Source: Eleusine coracana subsp. coracana (lineage: Eukaryota; Streptophyta; Magnoliopsida; Poales; Poaceae). From it: 64,000 nucleotides of DNA. The stretch spans positions 42,421,511 through 42,485,510 of the forward strand of contig CM064424.1 of the NCBI GenBank assembly GCA_032690845.1. The letters are read 5' to 3'. The notes under the pieces were generated by a model, which was given only the letters and a program-made list of their open reading frames with translations, did not search any database and had not been told where the DNA came from. Shown here one piece after another: positions 11,008 to 21,076 of the stretch; within the stretch, counting starts at the first letter, position 1, and each line of letters begins with the position of its first letter. The position numbers and the translations under genes were made by a program.

Positions 11008-12582
11008 ATGGATCGTCTCTGGTCCTCCATCAGCAAGTTGGGCAAGAGGCTGCACCGGGGAAGCAGTTCTGGCGGCAGCGGCGAATCGAGCGGTGACTCC
11101 TCGGCTAGGGGGGGGCTCCAGCGCTCGTGACGACATGTCGATGGGTGGTGCATCGACCGACTCGGTAGTGGCAACATATGAGATTCGCACCCGCCACTCC
11201 GTCTTTGATGCGCCCCTTCCGATGGGGCGTGCTACAAGGAGCCAAACGGCGGGAAGCCGTGGGGTTCCCAGATCATCGCCATCACCGGCATTCATGCCGC
11301 GCACGGTGGAGGAGGGCTTCACCCTCCTTAGCGCGGAGGAATAGCAGCACTACCTCGCAGTGAGGGGAAGGTTCGTCCCCAACTTTGACATGGACGAGAC
11401 CTTCCTCACCATGATTGACGTGTGGGAGGACATAAGGAGGATGCTAGACAACTTCGGCTGGGTGGACTTCAACCATCTCCCCATGGACTTCAACATCGAC
11501 ATCGTCATCGAGGTTGCCTCTATAGTGAGGATCGGCTCCGACGACTACGGCAATGATGCCATCAACTTCCACGATATTAGCTACATGGTGATCATGGAGG
11601 CGGGGGCTCAAGCCTTCGGCTTCGACGCCAACATCGATGTGGCCGGCATCTTGGGACATGGGGAGTTGGACTCCTATTGGAGGCAGCTCTCGTTCGTCGA
11701 AGAGATGAAGCGCGGCAACATCCATGACCTGACCATTCAAATCTTCCATCGGTGATTGGCGGCACGCACATGCGACAAGGTTGACTCCAGCAATGTCACC
11801 GATTGGACTTGTGGTGGCTATTCAACGCCATCGTGAGCCCGTCTCACTACAACCCTATATCGGTGATGGTGCGGGGTTGGTTCGAGAAGAGGGGCAAGAA
11901 GAGCAAGAAGTTGGCCTTTGGGGGCTATCTTCAACGCTTGGCAGCCCATGTCTGCGGCGATGACGGACCAGGATGACGTGAAGACAAGTGGGAGCTCGCG
12001 ACAGAGATCGACGAGAATATGACTCGTGGCAACATTGTCATAGGAAGTGTTTGCGCCGGCTTCCATGTCGGCGGCACCAACATTAGGCTCCCGTCTGTGG
12101 AGCTAGGAGTTTTTCTCCCTCACAAGCTAGAGGGAGGAAACTGGCTTGATGAAGGTCTCCTGGAGGGGGGCCAAGTTCTCAGGGACCACCGTGGGCGGAT
12201 TCGACAACCGACGACATCTACAGCAGCCGGCAGTGAGTGGAACTGATGGGGGTCACGCCAAGAGCCTCAACAGTACTAGACAGGGTGGAACGACACAGCG
12301 GGTGGTTCATAGCCCACTGCGCCAGTCGGCGCACCCTACTTTAGCGCAGGCGTTGACTATAGGTACCAAGGACGGGTACCTGTGGTGCCTCCGGTGCCTG
12401 GTGCAGACTTCTTCGTGCCCATGCAGGGGTACCTCGACAACAACATACACTATATCGAGCATGTGGAGGACGCCACGTCCCAATGGAGGAACAACCACGA
12501 CGCGATGGTGGAGGAGTTCAAGCGACTCAAGGCGCGGTGCTATGGCTTTGATCAGCCACCGTCTCCACCTCCGCTTGATTAG
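11008..12582 (+). pseudogene. E2 accessory ORF, ATHILA ORF-1/plant-transposon-protein-like
   Basis: GC-rich coding-like segment. The ATG at 11008 starts MDRLWSSISKLGKRLHRGSS. A G-run at 11106-11112 shifts the frame. The frame then reads from 11093 through one in-frame TAG (11342-11344) to 11755, with MDETFLTMIDVWEDIRRMLD and FGFDANIDVAGILGHGELDS. The C-terminal part near 12382-12582 ends in a Pro-rich tail. The pattern of a conserved helical block, a ..FGFD.. block and DSYWRQLS, then an IHDLTIQIFHR block, resembles the grass ATHILA ORF-1-like proteins as I remember them. Function is unknown for the family. Codon use is much more GC-rich than gag. Confidence 0.5.
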
Positions 12583-12718
12583 AGTGCCTAGCAGTGGGCA
12601 TATGTATTGGTTTCTTAGTTTGCGTTTTCTTTATCTTTTGCAATCTTTTTCATTATTTACTTATGTGTGTGTAAGCAGGTTGGGAAACCATGTATCGGGT
12701 GTGTTTATTTTCATGTAT

Positions 12719-12811
12719 GTGTGTTAGTAGTAGTTTTATTTTCATGCAGGTGTGTTAGTAGTAGTTTTATTTTCATGCATGTGTGTTAGTAGTAGTTTTA
12801 TTTTAATGCAA
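12719..12811. repeat. 31-bp minisatellite, three units
   Basis: Three consecutive units of 31 bp (12719-12749, 12750-12780, 12781-12811) beginning GTGTGTTAGTAGTAG and ending TTCATGCA or TTAATGCA. They lie just after the accessory ORF, in the presumed 3' untranslated part. Confidence 0.92.
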
Positions 12812-14151
12812 GTGTGAGCGGAAATCATCACCATGTATTCGAGTTTTGATCTTAATATAATGGTGGCGGTTATGCTCTTTTAGAAAATTTGAATTACCTA
12901 TTCTTTCTTGAAAAGTCTTGATGAAGATCAAATAAAATATTGAGCATTGAATAAAATTTCGAACTTACACTTCATGATTATTCAGCAAATATTTCTTATG
13001 TGGAGCAATTCTGAATACCCATGTGCTTCATTTCCATTGTCCAATTCATAATGATAACTTAGTACCAATTTTTTTATAAATAAAATTTTATGTTGTGAAC
13101 TTTGGAATTTATTATTTCCAAGATCCTCACCTACCAATGCCATATTTTGAGCAATACTCATGAACCTTTGATATGAAGATAAATATTAAATTGATGGTTG
13201 AGTTCGGTTATGATTTAATTCTTTTTGGTATGAACTTTACTAGGATGGCCAAATCCTTATGTATCTTTTTAGCATTGAATTACACATGCAAATCTCCAAT
13301 TCCGCTAAGTATTCTATTTTAAAAACAAAGTCTTGTTGAGTATCATTCCTTGACCACATCCTATGTTCCTAGCTGTATTTGAACTTTGAATAAATTTTGA
13401 AGCCAGATGAATCAAATACCAACAAAAGCTGGTGGAAAAAAGAAAAAAAATGCTCTACTGTTTGCTAAGGAACTAGCAAAATTTTAAATGTGGGGGGGGG
13501 GGGGGGGGTGGTATATGTCATGCTTATTCTCGAAATCCATTCTAATATAGCCATGAATCATTCCAACCATATGCAATCTAATAATGGGAGTTCCTTTTTC
13601 TTCCAAGATCAATTTTTTGATGCACATGTCCACATATCCAAAGTGTGAGTCCTTTCTTAAAATTTCTTTGGCCATCTTGTTAAGTTTTTGTAATTCCAAT
13701 AAAGAATAATCTAGCTTTACAATATATTGTTGATTTATGTTTGCAATCCTTGAATTATCTCACCTAGCTACTCATATAAGCCTTACACTTAATTATTTGA
13801 TCATTATGATGTAGTATATAGGTTGAGTGATTTGAAAGATGAGTTATTTGGAAGATAAAGATTGTTAGCCATCCTTGGAAGATAGATTCTTTATGTTCAC
13901 AACAATCTTTTAAGTGACTTACATGTGTGGAAAAGTTATAATTTGTGAGTTGGATATGATCTTTGGTTTGGGGAGAAACTTTGAGCTTTATGCCCATATT
14001 TGAATCATTTTGCTGAATACCAATATGAAATACACTACAATAGAATAATGCTCAACATTTGCTGATTTAAGATATCTTTCCTGATAAGAAGAGTATGTTC
14101 TTTGATTTTTCTCTCTTTTACTTTACTCGGGATGAGCAAAGGTTTAAGTGT
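12812..14151 (+). other. E2 3' untranslated region with a G-run
   Basis: AT-rich, without a credible reading frame on either strand. A run of about 17 G at 13492-13508 is preceded by AAATGT, much like the true polypurine tract at 14145-14158, and may be a duplicated or former tract. Nothing else recognisable is seen. Confidence 0.6.
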
Positions 14152-14159
14152 GGGGGAAT

Positions 14160-15732
14160 TGTTGGCACTTCCTAACTGCCCCTTTTATATGTGAATATCA
14201 CCCCAATTAGAGTATAATTGATACTAATATAGGCCATTCACCTATGATATTACCTATATATTTGTATATGCGTTGTTTTGGAGCTTTAATGCAGAAACAG
14301 GTAAAATTGGCTATTAAAGTGATGCTGGACAACACAGGAGTCCAGAACCGACGAAAAGCACTGAAGAAGCCCAGTGCGCCGATCGGCGCCAGCCCATGAG
14401 CCGATCGGCGCAAGGGTATTTTGGCCCACAGAAATGACCGAGGCCCATTCCGATGGAAGTTTATCTGATGCTTATAGAAGTTTATCTACACAAGACACTT
14501 GAAGATATTTTCTTAGAAGATTTATAGAACTTCAAGATCTTGACGTGCGGTACAAGACTTTATCTTGAAGGAAAAGGCCCATATGGCAGCTGTGGAAGAC
14601 AAAGGAACCGACTCGGAGCAGAAACCAGAGAGAACACGGCTTGCACCGATCGGCGCAACTGACTTCTTTGCTAGAAACCGAGTCCTTCACGAGTAGAACC
14701 CCTATATATACTTGTAACCCCTAGCCGCGATCGGTACCCCGAGGAGGAGGCAACAGAGGGACAACAGATTCATGAGTTAGAGCCACCGGGGCTTACCCTG
14801 TTAGAATAGATGTCTAGTTGAGTTTCAAGAACCATTGGTGTAAGAGTTGATCCGTCAAGGTAGGCCATCTGCGAGGAATCTTACTCTATGTATCTCAAGG
14901 ATGATTGAATATGTTAATGACGGTTTTGGGGATTTGTCTATCTTGATTCTATAATTATGCATGTGCTTATTCTTATTGCTTAGTTCTAGGCTAAGTAAGT
15001 TGATATTATCTTAATCGTGGTGATTAGGATAGTATTCAGATATTGTATTGATTACGATTGCTCGATGATGCCGGTAGTGTGGTTTAGCGGTGACAGCACT
15101 AAACCTGCGCAGCACTATTGGATAGTTGAGTAGGGTAAGATACTCGCGTAATTAAGGGTTTCCTCTCGGCAGCGATAAATCGGGAGCCTCTCAGAAAGCA
15201 GGGTGGTCTTATTCATTATAAGTTTTCATTGATCCATATAATTATCCATTATGATGTTATTTAATTAGACTATCTGGTTACGATCTCACTAGTAGATATC
15301 TGGCTACTCACCGAATAGTTTTAGCTTTGGCCTTGACTTGCACTCTAGTTCAACTTCGCTAGTGAACCAATCGGCTCAATACTTGTGCCGATCGGCTCAA
15401 CAACTCAGATCCGCAACAGCACCGATTGGCTCAACACCTACGCTGATCGACTAAACAACTGAGATCCACAACAGTGCCGATCGACTCAACCCTGTGCTGA
15501 TCGGCACAACGACAGAATTGTTGTCTGGCACACCGTTGCGCTGGCTAGTCTTCCCTTCATACAACCTGAACTTGACAGTAGGCTTGATTAGATCTTTTAC
15601 TGTTAACTTTGTTTAATTATCCCTAAGGTCTCAGTGGTTCGATAATACCTTGGAATACTCTAAGGGAAAAAGTGTTACAACTATACATCGCCCTCTTGCG
15701 GTATATAAGTGGGTGCGTAGTAACGACCAACA
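14160..15732 (+). repeat. E2 3' LTR
   Basis: 1573-bp partner of 5656-7244. It is preceded by the polypurine tract GTGTGGGGGAAT (14149-14159) and followed by the duplication GTTGT. TATA box at 14703-14710. A GATGG-type deletion near 14872 and other small indels distinguish it from the 5' copy. Confidence 0.92.
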
Positions 15733-15737
15733 GTTGT

Positions 15738-16066
15738 TTAAGGAACTCCCTGGTGCATTACGAGCAATTCACAGTGATAATAGCACCGAGTTCAAGAACT
15801 CCTCCTTTGATGCTTTCTGTCTTGAGCATGGTATTGAGCATCAGTTTTCAGCACCTCGTGTTCCCCAGTAGAACGGTGTGGTCGAAAGAAAGAATAGAAC
15901 CTTAGTGGAGATGGCCCGGATGATGCTCGATAAGCATAAGACTCCGAGGCAGTTCTGGGCTAAGGCCATTAGCACTGCTTGCTATGTTTCCAATCGGATT
16001 TTCTTGCGCTCAATTCTTAATGTGACTTCTTATGAGCTGCATTTTGGGAGAAAGCCCTCGGTTTTA
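15738..16066 (+). pseudogene. pol: E1 pol part 2: C-terminal integrase
   Basis: Continuation of the integrase interrupted by E2. It holds the second catalytic Asp in IHSDNSTEF and the catalytic Glu in NGVVERKNRTLVEMAR, with one stop between them (CAG to TAG at 15868-15870). It proceeds to FGRKPSVLD and then changes abruptly to sequence of the reverse transcriptase end, marking an internal deletion at about 16066. Confidence 0.85.
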
Positions 16067-16919
16067 GATGTCGATGATGGGAGAGCTCATCTTCTTTCTT
16101 AGGCTTCAAATCAAGTAGTGCAAGCAAGGCACTTTCATACATCAAGCCAAGTACACGAAGGATCTCCTGAAGAAGTTCGACATGGTCAATGTGAAGCCGT
16201 TGTCTACACCAATGTCCACTACAACGGCTCTTGACCCCAATGAAGACTGTGAAGCGGTGGATCAAAGAGAGTACAGGAGCATGATTGGCTCCCTCTTGTA
16301 TCTGATAGCGACATACACTTTATGGTGTGTCTTTGTGCTCGTTTTCAAGCTTCTCCAAGGGTGACTCATCGCAAGGCTGTCAAGCGCATCTTTAGGTATC
16401 TCAAGTACACCCTTGAGTTCAGTCTTTGGTACTCTGCATCTTCATCTCTTGATCTCATTGGGTATTCGGATGCGGACTTTGCTGGGTGTAGAATTGATAG
16501 GAAGAGCACTTCTGGTACTTGCCATTTCTTGGGTACTTCTTTGATCTGTTGGTCTTCTCATAAGCAGTCGAGTGTTGCCCAATCCACCATAGAGGCTGAG
16601 TATGTAGCTGTTGTTCGCAAATCCTATGGATTGTGTCTACCATGAGAGACTATGGGTTGACTTTTAAGGGTGTTCCACTCATATGTGATAACTCCAGTGC
16701 CATATGCTTAGCCAAAAACCCAGTCCAACATGGTAAGGTCAAAAACATCAATGTGCGATTCCACTTCCTGAGAAACAATGTTGAGAAGGGGGATGTTGAG
16801 CTCATATACATTGATACCAAAAACCAATTAGCTGATATCCTCACCAAGCCCCTAGATGCTTCGAGACATGCTTTTCTTCAGGGGGAACTTGGTGTTTGTC
16901 ATCCGTATGGCATCATTTG
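16067..16919 (+). pseudogene. pol: E1 pol part 3: reverse transcriptase C terminus and RNase H
   Basis: Starts with the copia RT tail (a SMMGEL-type motif read in a shifted frame, then KYTKDLLKKFDMVNVKPLST). It continues with the connection segment REYRSMIGSLLYL and RNase H (LIGYSDADFAGCRIDRKST, IEAEYVA, ICDNSSAICLAKNP, ADILTKPL). The polymerase core with YVDD is missing. Frame changes occur near 16130, 16320 and 16640. It ends at TGA 16918-16920. Confidence 0.85.
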
Positions 16920-18266
16920 AAGGGGAGTTGGTGTTCCCTTGTATATATGTATCTTACCATTTTCGCTTTGCATCTTATACGTAATATATGCATTGGTAGA
17001 TGAGCTTTGATTCTTATGCTTTCTTGCATTTCTCTTTGCTATGATTGAGCTTGAGCTAAGTTGTGTGGATATGATGGTAATCTCTCATGCTTAGATTTTC
17101 TAGATGGCCTATTATAGACTCATGTGAGCAACTTGCTAATCTTAAAGGTAAACTGAGCTTCTTGTGAACTCTATGATGTAATCTTATCAAAACTTACTCA
17201 CCATGTGTATAATTGCTCTTATCTTTGTTGAAACTTCCATTGAGGCTAGTCTATAGGATGTCTTGGCTTTGGCACCGTGTGTCTGCAAAATGGAAGGCTT
17301 TGTAAATATTTAACTCATGATGTAACATTGTGGGAACATGTGTTCCTTTTATCGCAAAGGCATGCTCTTTTGTCTTGTGCATAATCTTGAAAAATCTGCT
17401 AAGTGTTTTGATCAAGAATTACTCATAATGCTAAATCCAAAAATTGTGACTTGAAGCCTCAGGGTGTTTGCCGTACCCAGTCGTGCGACCCTCCACATGT
17501 ATAAGAGGACACATGAGGATAAACAATAATCACTTGATCAACTAAGTCTCTGTTGCATATGTGAGCGTTTGTAGAGCTTATTTTCTGTGAATGCTTGTTG
17601 CCCTTGTTGAGATTGAAACTGGCTAGATTCTTATGATTCACTTGGTTCTTGTTTTGCCTTGGATGAGAGTACTTACACATGTGATGGCAGTTTTGCTCAT
17701 GATAAGCAACTTCGATTCTATCTAGCTAGTCAATCTTTCTGCTTAGCTTGTATAGCTCATGGTGTTTATGCCTTGCTATCTATTTTTGATCTTTGCATGA
17801 TTGGGAGCTATTGCTTTTACACTTCATGGCACTATAGTTATGGTTAGCAAAATTAAATGCTTGTTTGCATAATTGTTGAAGCTCCATAGGTTTGTATTTT
17901 CATGCATTGCATGTTTGCTTGTTCTTTTGCCTCTTTGATGAGTTCATTGTCAAAGGGGGAGAAAATTTTGGGGTCATGCACAAATAATTCTAAGAAACTC
18001 ATATGATCCATTTTGCACTACATGAGACCTACCACAACTTGAGGGAGAGCATATCATGATCTTGAGCGTTTTCTTACGCTTTTCACATTCTTTGCGTCTC
18101 AAGTCGCATTCCTTGCCAACTCTTGGTATTGTGATCCCTACTTGCTAGTGGCTTGTTTTCACCTTTTCTTTGGGTTTGGCCATTTGGATGTGCTTATTCG
18201 GCTTCACATTTCAATACCTAATCTTTGTGCATTTGGTGTTGTCAATATACTCATCAAGGGGGAGAT
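16920..18266 (+). other. E1 3' untranslated region with repeated polypurine tracts
   Basis: 1.35 kb without a coherent reading frame; no envelope-like gene is visible. Purine tracts occur at about 16919-16927 (GAAGGGGAG), 17950-17962 (TCAAAGGGGGAGA) and 18253-18263 (ATCAAGGGGGA). The last abuts the 3' LTR and is the priming tract. Repeated tracts in this place are a known Sirevirus trait (family knowledge). Confidence 0.7.
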
Positions 18267-20046
18267 TGAGAAACCATGTGGATATGTGCCATGGTTTGTT
18301 ATATTTGTGATGAGTAATTGACTTGAGCGGATTTGGTGTTTGAGTTGAAATACGGGAATCCGGGGATTGCATGGGTTTGCATATCATGGTTATGACTAAC
18401 CGGAGTTGGTGGAGGAATTGGTAATATTGTAGGAGTTGGGAAATGTGTTTGCTTGTCTCATGATGTGTAGATCACTGGAGTCAACATGGCGGTCAACAGC
18501 GAGAGCATCGGGCACAAGTAGGGGACTTGGGGCCAGACGATCGGGATGTTGGGTGAAGTCAATGGTGATCCACACCGTAACATGGAGAGGCAAGAAGCGC
18601 GGATGGTTTCGCGGTTGAGCCTCAAAACCATGATGGTGATAAAGATGGCGTGTTGACCAAGTCAAGACGAACGAGATACTGGTGTAAGTGACAAGGGGGC
18701 CCGATGGACAGGGACTGGGAGAGACTTGCCGGTGGTCAGGATCGTGGGACAAGGTGATACGCGTCGACATCGAGAAGTCATGCTTTGAGAAGCATGCAAG
18801 GCGATTTTTCGGTTTGGGCCTCAAAACCGGTGGCGGTGGTTGGTGGTTCATGTGGCACCATCATGGAGCTTGCTTCGAGATGAAGCAAAGACGTGAAGCG
18901 TCTGATGGCATTCGGGCGATGAGGAAAAAGATGGATGGTTATGCCCCCGGTGGTAGGTGGGTGTGTTATATAGGTCAAGGGTAGAGTGGTCATGTGGGCG
19001 AAAGATCCTAGGCCTATATAAGAAGAGGTGTGGCTAGTAGGAGAGGTGCCTCTCTTTCCATTAGCCTTGTGTTAGGATTCTATTCAAAGTGCAAAGAGAG
19101 GACTTCATGTTTTAGAGGAGAGAAAAGGGTGTGTGAGAGACATCTCTTGCTCTTCCAAATAGTGGGAGGAAGAGGGTGGCTTCCTAGCCTTGTACCTATA
19201 GATCTTGTAAGCACCTTTCTATGATATGAGAAGTATTTTCGTGCTCAAGATTTCCATCTTCACTTGAATCTCGAAATTCCCTTTTTCTTATTTTCGGAGC
19301 TATTTTCGTGGTGATTTTCGATCTTATTTTTAGATGAGTTTTTGGCTCGGATTTCTTGAGAAACTAGTTGCTAGGATGAGCTAGAACAATCCTCTATGGA
19401 TCCTTGATCGAATCAATAGATCTAGCACCTTTGATTTGAAGGGTTTCTCAAGTTTCCCCTTTTTGGTGTTCTTGGCACAAGATCTGAAATTCGTGATGAT
19501 TCCTTGAGCCAATTGAGATGATTTTCTAGTATTAGGGTCGTGATGTGATGAGGATTCACTGGTCCAAAAATCGCATTATTTGGAGTTCGTTTGGTTAGGT
19601 TTTGGAGAAGATTTGCCAAATTTCCAAAAGTTTCTGCTGTTCTGTCAGGGTCGATCGGCACTGCCGACGACTAGGACCAGCACTGCCGGTGGGTCTCAGA
19701 ACCCCGCACCGGCACTGCCGATGAGCCAGATCGGCACTGTCGATGGGGCCAATCGGCACTGCCAATGGTCCTGATCGGCACTGCTGGTGGTGGTTCAGTA
19801 AGGTGCAGTTTGTGAGGTTTGTGACTATCTCGAGTCTCTGCTGTTTCCTTTTTGTTTCCGCTATGTTTCTTACTGTGGTTGATCACTTCTAGGGCTAGTA
19901 CACCACTGTTGGTGTGTGTAGTCTTGGTGATCGGTTCGGAGGTTGGCTTGGGTTGTTTTGGGACATAGGCCAAGTTCTCTTGGAGAATTTTGATTGGCTC
20001 CCATTCACCCCCTTCCCTCCCCTCTGGTCGCCTTCTCGGTCCTTCA
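18267..20046 (+). repeat. E1 3' LTR
   Basis: 1780-bp partner of 629-2405, with TATA box at 19015-19022 and GATCGGCACTGCCG cluster at about 19650-19795. Followed by the target duplication GTTAC. Confidence 0.93.
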
Positions 20047-21064
20047 GTTACCCATGAAAGTAATTTATGTATATTATGGAGGATTGCAACATCCTTCTAA
20101 CGCATATTTGGACACCTCCAAAAAATTCTTAGATGTTGAGATACGTAATTTACACTACCGATAAATTTTTTGAACCGATTTTCTGGACAGAACTGGGTTA
20201 CTCTAAAGATTTGCTCATAACTCTACCTTCCATGTCCTAAAATCAAAAACTTAAACTACCAAAGTTGTAGAGCAATTCCTAAAATTTTCATGGAGTGCTC
20301 ATACAACCTTAGAGGTGGTTTGAGCAAAAAGTTATGAATTTTACAAGATAGGTGAGGAATCTGAATTTCAGATTGACACCAAACTGATGTGCCGACTCGG
20401 ACGAACCATAACGGTATTTTCCGGTAATCTTTAAACAAAAAATTTATTGCTGGATCTACAGAGAGTTTGTTCATGATTTCAATAAGTGTTTATTTGCATG
20501 CTTTTAACTCTCGAGTGATAAGATATCGATTTTTATGTGCATGACATGCTAGCTGAAATTTCAGTTTTATCTTAGTGACTTGATGCTTTAATATTTTTTA
20601 TGAATACATATGCTTTCGTTCTACACATCCTCACAAAGTAAAATTTGGTCACGAATAGGACCATAGGTATAGTCGGTGGCAATCCATCTCTCAAGTTAGT
20701 CATATACTATCTATTACTTACATGATTTATGGTTAGCATACCTGCAGAAGATTCATTTCAGAAATAATACATCAAGTCAAAAGAAACGAGCCAAAAATAA
20801 TCTCTTATTATTATCCTAGGGCAGGACACTGATGTTTTCCGCAATCAGTCCACATTCACACCATTGTTCTAGTTTCCCATGTTACTGTCCCCAGGGCGGG
20901 ACATATACCTTCGTTGACAAGGTCGTAGATGCAGGTATTTAAACAAACAACCTCCTACAGTTAGCTTTGTCACCTAAATCATAACTAATAGTATTCCCAT
21001 GGGCATGTCCTCGCATGTTCATAACGGGGTTTTCAAATTTAAATGTTGCACTATTCCCGAGATA
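20047..21064 (-). repeat. Internal leader region of element B
   Basis: Non-coding sequence that continues B beyond E1. From about 20490 it is homologous to 28015-29570 in element C, including GACATGCTAGCTGAAATTTC and the segment just before the primer-binding site. On the minus strand this is the leader between primer-binding site and gag; no gag or pol is left between it and the LTR fragment at 1-209. Bases 20047-20490 have no visible partner. Confidence 0.6.
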
Positions 21065-21076
21065 GCTCTGATACCA
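21065..21076 (-). promoter_or_regulatory. Element B primer-binding site (initiator tRNA-Met), minus strand
   Basis: GCTCTGATACCA on the plus strand, i.e. TGGTATCAGAGC on the minus strand. It fixes the orientation of B and marks its 5' LTR as the block at 21077-24933. Confidence 0.85.

Larger units (their letters stand above)
5656..15732 (+). mobile_element. E2: non-autonomous Athila/Tat-like Ty3/gypsy element with an extra ORF
   Basis: Both LTRs begin TGTTGGCAC and end GACCAACA, with a perfect 5-bp duplication. A tRNA-Asp-type primer-binding site follows the 5' LTR and a G-rich purine tract precedes the 3' LTR. The 6.9 kb interior encodes gag and an aspartic protease, but I find no reverse transcriptase, RNase H or integrase motif in any frame. 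Instead there is a GC-rich segment (10150-12600) with a TATA box and an ORF resembling ATHILA ORF-1 proteins. It would need enzymes supplied by a related autonomous element. LTRs differ by about a dozen bases in the first 190, so it is not very young. Confidence 0.9.
629..20046 (+). mobile_element. E1: Sirevirus-like Ty1/copia retrotransposon, interrupted by E2
   Basis: Complete-ended LTR retrotransposon. Both LTRs begin TGAGAAACC and end GGTCCTTCA. The 5-bp target duplication GTTAC is perfect (624-628 and 20047-20051). The initiator-Met primer-binding site lies two bases after the 5' LTR. The order gag, protease, integrase, reverse transcriptase, RNase H is the copia order. The long LTRs, large gag with zinc knuckles, 1.3 kb tail after RNase H and repeated purine tracts before the 3' LTR fit the Sirevirus/Maximus lineage (family knowledge). 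A gypsy element (E2) sits inside the integrase gene. Frameshifts, stops and loss of most of the reverse transcriptase make it non-functional. Removing E2 leaves about 9.3 kb. Confidence 0.93.

Noticed and set aside
5656..15732. E2 as an autonomous element whose polymerase I might have overlooked
   Set aside because: I looked for YVDD/YIDD, RNase H and integrase HHCC/DDE motifs between 9780 and 14150 on both strands and found none.
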